From Agarophyton chilense (lineage: Eukaryota > Rhodophyta > Florideophyceae > Gracilariales > Gracilariaceae): a stretch of DNA of 64,000 nucleotides. The notes beneath the pieces are model-generated. The model was not told where the DNA came from. It ran no database searches and worked only from the letters and a program-made list of their open reading frames with translations. How positions within the stretch are numbered: position 1 is the stretch's first letter; the number at the start of each line of letters is the position of its first letter. The stretch lies in assembly GCA_030374765.1 (NCBI GenBank), contig JARGXX010000092.1:806001-870000 (forward strand), in the 5' to 3' direction. Below are positions 32,061 through 41,113 of this stretch, in pieces. The translations under genes and the position numbers were made by a program.

Positions 32061-32699
32061 TCAGCTAGCTCGTTCACACAAGATGAGACTTGGCGCCGCC
32101 CTTCGATTTGGATATTTTACTAACACTACATTCCATTCACGACTACATAGGCTAGCCGTCCAATCCAAACAAGCTTCTTCCTCCTCCTTTCCCCCTTCAT
32201 GTCCCACGTAAGCCATGATAGAAATAACTCCGCCCACAGCTACCAAGTCCTCAGCGCTCTTTAGACTTTTAATCGTGCTTGAATCCGTGGTTATAACGCT
32301 GCGATCAGCCCCTCTTCCAGGATACCATCCTAAGTTATACACCACGCATGCCACTGAGCCCGGCTTCAATCCAAGGAACGAAAAATCTTCGTGGCTTCTT
32401 TTATACAGATGTAAAACACCCATTTCATTATGTCGAGACGCTTCTTCATACCGTTGTCTAGTTTCTTCAATTGCGTCCGCCTGAATGTCGAATGCGTGCA
32501 CAACACCGTCGTTGCCGACGCATTGACCCAGTGAAATGGTGTCTGAACCGCGTCCGGCTGTTGCGTCTATCACAGCACCTGTTCTCGTAGAACGGATTGC
32601 TTCAACCCATGCCTCCCCCAGGAAGGAGCCACTGTGACGCACTTTTTGTAGCACTGAAGTGATGCACCCATCTCTATCTACAGAGACTTCCGTGCTCAT
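32061..32699 (-). CDS. YtqB/MnmM-type SAM-dependent RNA methyltransferase
   Basis: A 212-residue protein started at the ATG at 32699; the frame extends upstream to earlier ATGs, but the family begins close to this Met. The SAM-binding motif is VIDATAGRGSDTISLGQ (about residues 43-59), followed by VVHAFDIQADAIEETRQR and the family-typical NLGWYPGRG and ISIMAYVGHEGGKEEEE. This is the putative rRNA methylase family (YtqB). Members in Gram-positive bacteria and plants have been reported as MnmM, which methylates the wobble modification nm5(s2)U34 of organellar-type tRNAs. By analogy I expect organellar tRNA modification, but no clear targeting peptide is seen. The gene is divergent with NIT2. Confidence 0.75.
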   Translation of the reverse strand: MSTEVSVDRDGCITSVLQKVRHSGSFLGEAWVEAIRSTRTGAVIDATAGRGSDTISLGQCVGNDGVVHAFDIQADAIEETRQRYEEASRHNEMGVLHLYKRSHEDFSFLGLKPGSVACVVYNLGWYPGRGADRSVITTDSSTIKSLKSAEDLVAVGGVISIMAYVGHEGGKEEEEACLDWTASLCSREWNVVLVKYPNRRAAPSLILCERAS

Positions 32700-32706
32700 T
32701 CTAGCG

Positions 32707-32994
32707 TCAAGTTGTGCTTGATGCATACGTCTTGCTCGATAGGGCTTCAAAGCAAATAAACAGCTTGCTCTCTTGTGCCATAAAGCGATACATGGCACGA
32801 ATGATAAGCCGGTCATCATGTTCCAAGATGTCAACAGATGAGGTGTTCTTGTCGTTCGTTAAGGACAAGAACACCAACAACGCGCACGTGTTCTTGATGC
32901 ACAACAGGGCTCTGCGATGCCCGAGATGTAGTTCCAAAATCACTTCAAAGCCTTCGAACTCAGCAATTTTTCGTCTGATCTTTCTGAGAGCCAT
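32707..32994 (-). CDS. possible small protein upstream of the methyltransferase
   Basis: The minus frame is open from about 33096 to the TGA at 32707, with its first ATG at 32994 (95 residues from there). The translation has balanced composition and alternating hydrophobic segments (FEVILELHLGHRRALLCIKN, then CALLVFLSLTNDKN), and looks more protein-like than the plus-strand reading. The stop lies 7 nt before the methyltransferase ATG, so a dicistronic or spliced relation is possible; an AG at about 33098 could be a splice acceptor. I do not recognise the family. It could also be non-coding leader. Confidence 0.3.
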   Translation of the reverse strand: MALRKIRRKIAEFEGFEVILELHLGHRRALLCIKNTCALLVFLSLTNDKNTSSVDILEHDDRLIIRAMYRFMAQESKLFICFEALSSKTYASSTT

Positions 32995-33106
32995 TCGCCC
33001 AAGCTCCACAGCGGCGGTCGGAATTCGGCATTCAATGATCTTCCCGGCTATGAAACCGCTTTCACTGGCCACACAGACGTACCATCTAACCAGACAAAGC
33101 TATCTG

Positions 33107-34138
33107 ATGCCACGCCTTGGCACAGCTTTCGCTTTCCTTCGCAACAGCTTCACTCGCCCATTCACCTCCCACGGGCTTCAGTCTTCTCGCATCTCAAGCG
33201 TGTCCCAGCAGCAACACTGCAACGTTTGTCACTCATACTCCCGTTCATACGCAATGTCCGCCCACTCGCAAATGTTCAAACTCGCCCTTTGCCAGATGCA
33301 TGTCACTGCCGATAAAGAAGCAAACTTGGCAAAAGCCAGGGATTTTCTTCGACGAGCTAAAGAAGCTGACGCAAAGATCGCCGTATTACCTGAGTGCTTT
33401 CAATGCCCGTATGATACAACTTGCTTTCGTTCATACTCCGAAAGCCTGCCAGAACCTCCATATCCGGTGACGAGTAGGCATGAATCGCCTTCTCTCACAA
33501 TGCTTCAGGATATTGCGCTGGAGACAGGTATGTACATCGTGGGTGGATCTGTGCCGGAAATATCTGAAGATAAGGTGTACAACACTAGCATGACCGTATC
33601 ACCGGCAGGTGAGCTCATTGCAAAGCATCGCAAAGCCCATCTATTCGACATTGATGTTCCTGGGGGAATAACATTCAAGGAGAGTGATGCACTCACTGCT
33701 GGGGAAAAAGCAACTGCTTTCAAAGTTCCAGAACTGTCGCTGACGGCTGGAGTGGCCATTTGTTATGATATGAGATTCCCCGAGCTCGCAATGGTTCAAG
33801 CGCGTAACATGAAAGCAAGCTTATTAATATATCCAGGTGCTTTTAATATGACGACTGGACCTGCTCATTGGGAGTTGCTCATCAGGGCACGTGCTTTAGA
33901 TAACCAAGTGTTTGTAGCAGCATGTTCGCCTGCTCGAGCAACCAGCGGGGATGGATACAAGGCATGGGGACATTCAATGGTTGTTGATCCGTGGGGTAAA
34001 ATCGTAGCTGCTACTGAAGAGAAGGAGTCAGTTGTCGTAGCTGAGATAGATCTTTCTAGAGTTGAAACAGTTCGAAAGGCTATTCCGACTAGGAGGCAGA
34101 GAAGAACAGATTTGTATACCCTCGAATACCTTAAATAG
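33107..34138 (+). CDS. NIT2: omega-amidase (Nit2-type nitrilase superfamily), mitochondrial
   Basis: A 343-residue enzyme when started at the ATG at 33107, which gives an Arg- and Ser-rich, acid-free presequence of about 50 residues; the frame is open further upstream but without family similarity. NIT2 hydrolyses 2-oxoglutaramate and 2-oxosuccinamate to 2-oxoacids and ammonia in the glutamine transaminase pathway. The Glu-Lys-Cys triad is intact: E96 in VLPECFQCPY, K176 in AKHRKAHLFDID and C219 in VAICYDMRFPE. Nit2-diagnostic stretches are present, including DIDVPGGITFKESDAL, YPGAFNMTTGPAHWELL, RARALDNQVFVAACSPAR and the end RRQRRTDLY. Internal ATGs at 33254 and 33272 could give a cytosolic form. 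Confidence 0.92.
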   Translation: MPRLGTAFAFLRNSFTRPFTSHGLQSSRISSVSQQQHCNVCHSYSRSYAMSAHSQMFKLALCQMHVTADKEANLAKARDFLRRAKEADAKIAVLPECFQCPYDTTCFRSYSESLPEPPYPVTSRHESPSLTMLQDIALETGMYIVGGSVPEISEDKVYNTSMTVSPAGELIAKHRKAHLFDIDVPGGITFKESDALTAGEKATAFKVPELSLTAGVAICYDMRFPELAMVQARNMKASLLIYPGAFNMTTGPAHWELLIRARALDNQVFVAACSPARATSGDGYKAWGHSMVVDPWGKIVAATEEKESVVVAEIDLSRVETVRKAIPTRRQRRTDLYTLEYLK

Positions 34139-34590
34139 AAGCAATTCTGGTTTACTTTCCTCAAAGAAAAGATCAACGACAAAAGTAGGATCGAGCACAC
34201 TAAATGAGACATTTGTCTAATTCTTCGTTGCAGTCACAGGCAAAGGGTCGTTTGTAGTCACAACTTCACGAAATACTTTGCTATCTCCCTGAGTCGCAGA
34301 AGGAAGGAACAGAGTCAAATTAATCCGCGTTGTGTATCGTGCACTTTCCCTTCAAAAAAGGATGAACAGGGTCCGATTTGTGGCACATGTCAATCCAGAA
34401 AGACACCAGGGATGGTTTGCCTCCTTTTCGCTGACGTAGTGTTTTGTGCTTACGTTACCGATACAATATCTCGTGGGCGAAGATGCACCGTTTCCTTTCA
34501 CGGAGCCTCGCAACGAAAGACGGTTGCTAACCTTACCATTGTAAAAAAAACACTTTCTATACTGCCGCCCTTTCTGTTCACGGAGGAAAG
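34139..34590. other. convergent spacer between NIT2 and VMA22
   Basis: About 450 nt between two convergent genes. No gene is supported. Confidence 0.5.
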
Positions 34591-35215
34591 CTATTGACCG
34601 TCCAATGTTGCGGCCAACTTGTTGGTAGTGTTAACAAGTTCTACAGCTTGGTCCATGGCCAGCTTGAAGCATCTGATTGCCTCTCGAACTTCGCTGCTAG
34701 GAATGGCCATGAAGGAATTTGCTACATCAGGGCGAGCTTTAACTCTCTTCGTTCTTGTGTTGGATGCTTTCTCGCCTTCATTCGTCTTTCGGCGACGCAG
34801 TGTACTTCCCGTCGTTATTGAACTACTATCGGGTCCTGGAATGGTCTTGCTCATTGATAGTACCCCACTTTTTTCATTTTCTTGAACATCAATTTGAAAA
34901 GAACTTTTCACATCTTCTCTAAGGTCATACACAAGCTGTCCCAATCCTATGTGTAGTACAAAACATTTTTCTCGAGTGTTAGATGGTGGGTGTCGAATCT
35001 TATACCGTTACAATTTCTATCGACGCGAAGACAGACTTACGCTCTGTTGACAACGGGTCACGATATCGCTCCCGTGCGAGTGACATAAATCCGTCACTGA
35101 GAAGATCGTGAAACGCTTGTTGTTGCTGCGTTCTACAGTCCACAGCGTCAAGTAATGATTCTAATTCTGCGTCATCGATCGCAGGCTTGTCGACAGCAAC
35201 ATCTTCAGACTCCAT
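34591..35215 (-). CDS. VMA22: V-ATPase assembly factor Vma22/CCDC115-like, two exons
   Basis: Exons 35041-35215 and 34591-34946, joined across a 94-nt intron, give 176 residues in one frame (phase 1). The N-terminal half is a coiled coil (DDAELESLLDAVDC, then FHDLLSDGFMSLARERYRDP), matching the CCDC115/Vma22 pattern in which a Leu-rich helix leads to a G(F/W)xSLxxARY motif. The middle is disordered and basic with a TLRRRK motif also found in CCDC115. The C-terminal helix (FMAIPSSEVREAIRCFKLAMDQAVELVN) aligns with the family's FGILVP...LRQAQxxF helix. Vma22 acts at the ER membrane in assembly of the V0 sector of the vacuolar ATPase. The gene is divergent with the guanylate kinase gene. Confidence 0.7.
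34947..35040 (-). other. spliceosomal intron of VMA22
   Basis: Donor GTAAGT and acceptor ACATAG on the minus strand, 94 nt. Removing it joins GAG C with GA TTG and restores one frame across two family-matching halves. It contains in-frame stops if retained. Confidence 0.8.
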
Positions 35216-35548
35216 GTTGAAGGGCTGGGCAACTTTGGGACGGCCAGAAACGATTGATACCGGGATGCAGAGAGGATGCTTTTCATGACGGTGTTAATGA
35301 TGGCACCGATTATTGCCAGCAGATAGAAGACACGTTGCACCGTTGTGCAAAAATTCTAACTGCACTGGTGACACCCAGGGGTGATCAATAGTGACGCACT
35401 TGGCTGCAAGTGTGCGAGATATCTATGCGTGTTGGTGGAGATGCGTAAGAGCGCTCTCTCTAGCTAGTCTGGTTATCAAGCTAGGCCGCATGTCAACATT
35501 GAAGCTTTCCTCCCTCGGCAGCTATAGCGCCGCAATTAATAGCCCTCA
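35216..35548. promoter_or_regulatory. divergent promoter region of VMA22 and the guanylate kinase fusion
   Basis: 333 nt between two divergent starts. No strong TATA box stands out, and no gene is supported in it. Confidence 0.3.
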
Positions 35549-37123
35549 ATGTCTTCTACGCTCATCACAGCTTTTTTGCCTGCCGTTCCGCTGGCATTAG
35601 AGCGAACAACCTCTGTTCATCAAACGAGCTCGCAGCGCCCAGCTTCCTTCCGCCCATCACGCTCCCCAATTCGCGCGTCGACGGCGGCTGATGAACGCCT
35701 TGATTCTCGTGGATTCGTCGTACCGCAACCAGGGGACGTAGTTCTTTACGCCGGGAGATGGGCAGGGGAGCAAAATGCGGGTGTGGTAGACAGCGTAAGA
35801 GACGCTCAGCAACGAGTGATTGTCGACGTTCAAGAGATGCGTCGACTGAGCAATGATCTTTTTGCCGTACAAGCTGCGCGGAATAGAAAGCTCAGGTGGT
35901 TTGATGTGGCTCAAATTCGTGTCGCTCGCGATGCCGTCTATGTTCCAGGTCAGGACGCGTATCGCATTCCAAACGTGCCTGACGGATATGCATATGTGAA
36001 ACCCATGGATGACGAAGCTCGTGAGCGTGCTGCCGTAGAGTACCGAAAACTCAAGTCCAATTTATTGAACACCACGCTAACCATTGCAGCCGCAGGGACT
36101 CTTCTTTCAGCCGCATTGTTTGGAAAGAACCTAGCTACAGCGTATACATGTGGCGCAGCGGCTTCCGTAGCATATCTAGTAATGTTGCAAGGCAGTGTAG
36201 ATGCGCTTGGTAGCCCTACCTTTTTCTCCCGATTTCTTTCATTTCGATTCGCCCTTCTGCCGCTGCCGTTTGTTCTCCTCGCTTTCTCGAACGGGGCTAG
36301 ATCGCCGTCAGATATGTTGGGAATTCTTGATCGAAGGCAAGCGATTGCTATTGTCTTAGGCCTGCTAACATACAAGGTTCCATTTCTTGCTCGCACGTTC
36401 AATGAATTTGTGGACAGTCTTTCCCGAATTGAAATAGGAAAGACAGGCATGATCGGCACGGTAGCGGCACTTGCCGCCCGGCAGATCAAGAGGTTGCAGC
36501 AAGATGCTGATGATGCTACACAAACTGAAACGCTAATATCCAAACCTGTCTTTGTGTTTGCAGGACCATCCGGAGTTGGCAAATCAACGTTGATACACAA
36601 ACTCATGGATGAATTCCCTCTAAAGTTTCAATACAGTGTCTCTCACACTACACGTGAACCACGCTCGAATGAACTTGATGGTGAAGATTACATTTTTATC
36701 ACACATCAAGAGTTCGAAGATATGATAAAGTCAAATCGGTTTGTGGAGTATGCCCACGTTCATGGGCAGTACTATGGTACATCTTATGATGCTGTGAAGG
36801 CCGTTTTGGAGAAACAAACATTTTGCGTATTAGACTTGGATATCCAGGGAGTTGAAGCTCTGCGAAACAAAGCTGACTTATCCTGGCAACCTATCTTTGT
36901 GTGGATAGCACCGCCTAATGTGTCTGCCCTGGAAGACCGGTTGAAGAATCGCGGAACTGAGACGAGCCAAACAATGAAGACACGGCTTACCACAGCAATG
37001 AGAGAAATGTCGTTTGCGGCCACAAGCAATATTTTTGATTTAACAATTATTAACGACAACTTGGATGAAGCATATGCACAACTCCATAAGTTTATAGAGT
37101 ATCAAACTAAGCCTTTTTCATGA
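35549..37123 (+). CDS. guanylate kinase fused to an N-terminal membrane module, probably plastid
   Basis: A 524-residue protein. Residues 1-50 are Ser/Arg/Thr-rich and acid-poor, like a plastid transit peptide. Residues about 55-165 form a soluble domain (PQPGDVVLYAGRW, then RKLRWFDVAQIRVARDAVYV). Residues about 170-282 have three or four hydrophobic segments. From residue 333 the sequence is a complete guanylate kinase: P-loop GPSGVGKST (339-347), SVSHTTREPRSNELDGEDYIF, the GMP-binding YAHVHGQYYGTSYDAV, and VLDLDIQGVEALR. The kinase converts GMP to GDP with ATP. The single open frame supports a true fusion. In known plants the plastid/mitochondrial guanylate kinase is soluble, so a membrane-tethered form is unusual. 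The N-terminal part is unassigned. Confidence 0.82.
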   Translation: MSSTLITAFLPAVPLALERTTSVHQTSSQRPASFRPSRSPIRASTAADERLDSRGFVVPQPGDVVLYAGRWAGEQNAGVVDSVRDAQQRVIVDVQEMRRLSNDLFAVQAARNRKLRWFDVAQIRVARDAVYVPGQDAYRIPNVPDGYAYVKPMDDEARERAAVEYRKLKSNLLNTTLTIAAAGTLLSAALFGKNLATAYTCGAAASVAYLVMLQGSVDALGSPTFFSRFLSFRFALLPLPFVLLAFSNGARSPSDMLGILDRRQAIAIVLGLLTYKVPFLARTFNEFVDSLSRIEIGKTGMIGTVAALAARQIKRLQQDADDATQTETLISKPVFVFAGPSGVGKSTLIHKLMDEFPLKFQYSVSHTTREPRSNELDGEDYIFITHQEFEDMIKSNRFVEYAHVHGQYYGTSYDAVKAVLEKQTFCVLDLDIQGVEALRNKADLSWQPIFVWIAPPNVSALEDRLKNRGTETSQTMKTRLTTAMREMSFAATSNIFDLTIINDNLDEAYAQLHKFIEYQTKPFS

Positions 37124-37385
37124 AAAGCGTTTTCATAAACGCTCCTTTGCTCTTTTCCACTATGGAGAAATACTTGGGAGTTTTGATAATGGTCCTAAGA
37201 GCTACAGCGCACTGCATTGTGCACCCGGGCTGATTCGCTTCACAGAGGGAGAGATGTCACACAACCGGCCTTGGCATTAATTGAAGGAAAGAGGTGGAGT
37301 ATCATTTCTGATTTGAAACACATTAAGCTAAGCTGCCCTGGTTCGCTTAGGTTGTGGTCATCATCTTGGAACGATGTATAAATAC

Positions 37386-40300
37386 TTACCAATCAATTTC
37401 AAACCTTTGAAGCCTTTCTGCTGCACTGTCCAAGTCCTTCTGTGCCTTTCTCCGACGATAGAATATTGGACAATCCCCGTTGCTGCACAGCACATCGTGA
37501 CATATCTCTCCCATGCAGCGTTGGCACTCGGTCCACAAAGAGGAGTACACTTTTTCCAAATCAACAACACCCTTCAAATGCTTTGAATATATTTCCGCTT
37601 CTTTGGGCACGCAATACCGGCATATGGCTCCTTCGGTGATGGGGGACCTACAACCCAAGCAACTTAGCCGAACTTTTGTAAACTTCATCAAGGCACCTTT
37701 TTTCGAAGTTATCACTGAAAACGTTCTTGTGTGTTCCCCGACAAATAAAGAAGACACTTTGCTCCCCATCACAGGTTCAAATATTCGCTCCAATGGCTTT
37801 CTGAGCATGTTGTCCAGATAATACTTGTTATCGATTGGCACATTGTTTTCCAAAACATACAGAGGATCCTCTGCTCTGGAATAGGCTGGCTCGTTTTTCG
37901 CACCATGGGTGATTACATATGGGACACGATCACCTAAAGATGGTGCCGTTCCTGGATCTCGTTTTTTCATCTTTTCTGCCAGTGTCACATGGGCTTGGTT
38001 GGCTTCGTAGTCAGTCTTAGTCAGAGCTTTTGAAACGACAAGTAAAGAAATGTCAATTTTGTTCTGCAGGAGATCAGAGATGGTTTGCTTAACCATTTCA
38101 ATGGCTTTTTTGAGATCTTGCTTCTTCAGCAAAAGCTCTAGTGATGTAGAGATGACATTGGCCACGAGTCGACAATTATCCCGACGAACTGATTCCATCC
38201 CCTTGCAATCCATTTTGTCGAAAGACTTTGTACTTGTCCAGAGCAAACCTGCGTATCGCTTTTTGTTGATGAGAAGGTAAGGATAATAGCATTTCTCAAA
38301 CTCTAGCTTTACCGGTTTCGGGAAAATCTGAGATATCGCCTGCGCCGCTTCCTCTCCCAGGCGCATACTTTCCTCTAAAGACTTCTGCTTCCCAAACTTG
38401 ATCATCACGGAATCCGTGTCACCGTAGATAACCGTTGCTCCCTTGTACCGTTTCTCAACTTCAGCTTTGGTGCTTTCAATCATCTGACGACCATAAGCCG
38501 TAGTTGAGGCAGAGATATCCATGCATGGAAGTTTTCCGAGAGAGGCGCCCGTAAAACCGTAAACAGCATTTGCTGAGATCTTTAGAGCCAACTGACGGCC
38601 GTTCAATACAGACTTCAGAAACGGATCTTGGGCTTCCTTCAGGTCTTTCTTGGCCTTTTTTCTTGCAGCCAGGAGCTCTTCCAAAATTTTTGTGAGGATT
38701 CCTTTCTTGACCGACTTCTTTACAAAATGTGAACCGCAGGGGCTAGTAGTATAGTCTTCTTGATTCATGTGGCTTAAATGATGCGGTTGGATCAGTGTAC
38801 TATAGCACAAATTATGAGCCATGATAATGGATGGATACAGTGATGCGAAATCGAGCGTGGCGATGGGATCTTGGTAGAACCCTTTCTGTGGCTCAATGAC
38901 TGTTGCCCCTGTAAATTGTGGTTCTTTCACGGAGCCACTTTCGCCAGCTTGTCTCTTCAAATCAGGGATGAGGAGATCCACGGCAAAACTTTTCCGATGC
39001 AACAGGCTTACGACCTTGACCATGTGCCCACGAGAAACGAGCCAACCTAAAGGGATTCCAGTAACGCGTGCCATTTCCATATAGTTCGTCAGAGCCAGTA
39101 GCTTGTCCATTAACTTAATCGGGAGCAACGCATCTTTCAGGCAATATACAGCCAGTCGCCGCCGTGTCTGCTCATCTCCGTTTTGCAGATCCGATATGAT
39201 GCTATAGTGAACATCTTCTTTTTGTTGTCCGAGAAATTCAGCCGATACTGAGTTCAATGAGTAAGATCTCAACTTGTATTCTCTGGTAATAAGCTGCAAC
39301 ATATCAAAAATCGCACGGCCGTGTATGGTGAACGATCTGGATAAGTGTGTCCCAAAAGCAGAGGAGCTCATTGTCGTTTTTCTCATGGTGGTTCTTGCGT
39401 TTCGCAGGCGTCCTAGGTATGGAAACCCATCGACTTTTAGTTCTTTTGCACGGTCTAGGAGATAGGGGAGGTCAAAGTTGACAATATTGTAACCAGTAAG
39501 GATATCTGGATCCGTCATTTGAACAAATTGCGCCCAGGCGGATAGCATCGACTCTTCGTTCTCATAGGAAAGCACATGGGCTCCCACGATGGCTGCACAA
39601 CTCTTCAGCGTGAACACGACCTGTGTAATGGGGTTGGGTTGACCGTGGTCCCAAACGTAATTCGCAATCTGAATGACGCTATCATGCTGAGGTTCGGGGA
39701 AAATACCCTTCCTACCTGCACATTCTATGTCAAAAGATAGACGGCGCAGAGGAGCCGTAGCGAGCCATTTTCCTTCCGGTTTGTGAGATATTATGTCATC
39801 AGCATGCACATCAATCTCAATTTGAAGAAGAGACTCACACTGGTCATCGGAACGAAGTTGATATTTTCCCGGCGGTATTGTAAGCCATGAACAACCCATG
39901 AGACCTGTTTCTATCATGAAACGCAACGCAAAGTCCAGAGTGGACTCAAAAGTGAGAAGTTGTGGCAGCCGTATAGAACCCTGCTTTGAATTTACTGCAA
40001 GACCTCCAGATTGAAGCAAAGACGCGGTTTCCTTTATAAATCGGGGATGAAGAACTGTGATTTTAAAGAAGGTCATTTCTGCGTCACCCGGGACAAAGTA
40101 CAGTATGTTTCTCTTCTTCTCAGTCTGCACATCGACAACAATTTCCTTTTGTAAATTAGTATGGTTCACTGACAATGACACATTTAGCGCCTTTTTCAGA
40201 CCGGCGGCATCTACATCGCGGAGCACTGGTGCATAAAAGTAGTGATAAAAGCTATGAACCCTCAAAAGTACGCTATTTCCTTTCTCAGTTACACCAAATA

Positions 40301-40460
40301 GGCGCAGGATTGCAGACCCATTCGTTCTCACCGCATAATCGTCGGATACGTCAACTTGCATGACCTGTAGCGCATCTGTCTTGGGGTTGAGAGCGTCTGT
40401 CGCAGGCCGTTGCCATTCATCTCGGGCTTTGAGTATGGTAGGTGACGAAATGATCTGCAT
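37386..40460 (-). CDS. POLD1: DNA polymerase delta catalytic subunit
   Basis: A 1024-residue B-family polymerase; the start at 40460 is preferred over upstream codons that add a non-conserved hydrophobic stretch. It replicates the lagging strand in the nucleus with 3'-5' proofreading. The exonuclease motifs are intact: Exo I FDIEC (about 243) and Exo II GYNIVNFDLPYLLDRA (about 323). Polymerase motifs A (TLDFASLYPSIIM, 535-547), B (KISANAVYGFTGA, 627-639) and C (YGDTDSVM, 679-686) are present. The C-terminus keeps both cysteine clusters: CysA (CLGCRSPITEGAICRYC, about 934), which binds zinc for PCNA contact, and CysB (CQRCMGEICHDVLCSNGDC, about 979), which carries the Fe-S cluster for accessory-subunit binding. 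It is intronless and slightly shorter at the N-terminus than human POLD1. Confidence 0.96.
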   Translation of the reverse strand: MQIISSPTILKARDEWQRPATDALNPKTDALQVMQVDVSDDYAVRTNGSAILRLFGVTEKGNSVLLRVHSFYHYFYAPVLRDVDAAGLKKALNVSLSVNHTNLQKEIVVDVQTEKKRNILYFVPGDAEMTFFKITVLHPRFIKETASLLQSGGLAVNSKQGSIRLPQLLTFESTLDFALRFMIETGLMGCSWLTIPPGKYQLRSDDQCESLLQIEIDVHADDIISHKPEGKWLATAPLRRLSFDIECAGRKGIFPEPQHDSVIQIANYVWDHGQPNPITQVVFTLKSCAAIVGAHVLSYENEESMLSAWAQFVQMTDPDILTGYNIVNFDLPYLLDRAKELKVDGFPYLGRLRNARTTMRKTTMSSSAFGTHLSRSFTIHGRAIFDMLQLITREYKLRSYSLNSVSAEFLGQQKEDVHYSIISDLQNGDEQTRRRLAVYCLKDALLPIKLMDKLLALTNYMEMARVTGIPLGWLVSRGHMVKVVSLLHRKSFAVDLLIPDLKRQAGESGSVKEPQFTGATVIEPQKGFYQDPIATLDFASLYPSIIMAHNLCYSTLIQPHHLSHMNQEDYTTSPCGSHFVKKSVKKGILTKILEELLAARKKAKKDLKEAQDPFLKSVLNGRQLALKISANAVYGFTGASLGKLPCMDISASTTAYGRQMIESTKAEVEKRYKGATVIYGDTDSVMIKFGKQKSLEESMRLGEEAAQAISQIFPKPVKLEFEKCYYPYLLINKKRYAGLLWTSTKSFDKMDCKGMESVRRDNCRLVANVISTSLELLLKKQDLKKAIEMVKQTISDLLQNKIDISLLVVSKALTKTDYEANQAHVTLAEKMKKRDPGTAPSLGDRVPYVITHGAKNEPAYSRAEDPLYVLENNVPIDNKYYLDNMLRKPLERIFEPVMGSKVSSLFVGEHTRTFSVITSKKGALMKFTKVRLSCLGCRSPITEGAICRYCVPKEAEIYSKHLKGVVDLEKVYSSLWTECQRCMGEICHDVLCSNGDCPIFYRRRKAQKDLDSAAERLQRFEIDW

Positions 40461-41113
40461 GGTACGGAGATAGATGTGAAGACAAAATAGAATTGAGAGT
40501 GATGACGGTGAGCATTGAGAGAGGGGCACGAGGCTCCCGGGGAGTAAAGGGAGTGAAGGAGGTATGGATGCCGGTGCAGACCTTGGTTAGTTTCCCTATC
40601 ACTCGTAAATTTTGGCGCCAAAAAGTAGTACAGGTATGAGCTATAAGGATTGCTTACAGCGTCTAGCGCTATGGCATATAATATATGACATACATGCCAG
40701 AAGGCTACATCATATGTTACTATGTTGCTGTGAGGCCATTGAGTACCGGTAGTCAGATCTTATACCGTTCGCGTTCCGTCGCCGCGAGGGTGAGAGTTTC
40801 CCCCGTAAAAAGAAAGACATTCTGGTACAAAGTGTGGCAGTGTGGCCCTTCGTCTGCGCTGGACCCCTCTAAGCAGATGAGAAACAATATGATGACCAGC
40901 AGATACTGCATCGACGAAATCTTAAATAAGAGGAATGGCCCGGAAGATACCACAGCATGGCGTTATTTACAATTCGTCTAGACTTTTACTTTTCTGGAAA
41001 CGATAGTGTGATGAGCGATACTTAAAAACAAAAAGCATCTGCCCCGTTCTTCAGTTCCGTGCGCTTTCCGTTCAATGTGCTACATCCCTGCAGATACACA
41101 ACAGAACATCTAG
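40461..41113. other. spacer between POLD1 start and subtilase end
   Basis: About 650 nt with no supported gene. The 100 nt nearest POLD1 is GA/CT-rich on the plus strand, and a CATATAATATATGACATACATG AT-rich patch lies near 40674-40695. Confidence 0.4.

Noticed and set aside
32714..33106. 131-residue N-terminal extension of NIT2
   Set aside because: No family similarity, and the ATG at 33107 gives a good mitochondrial presequence.
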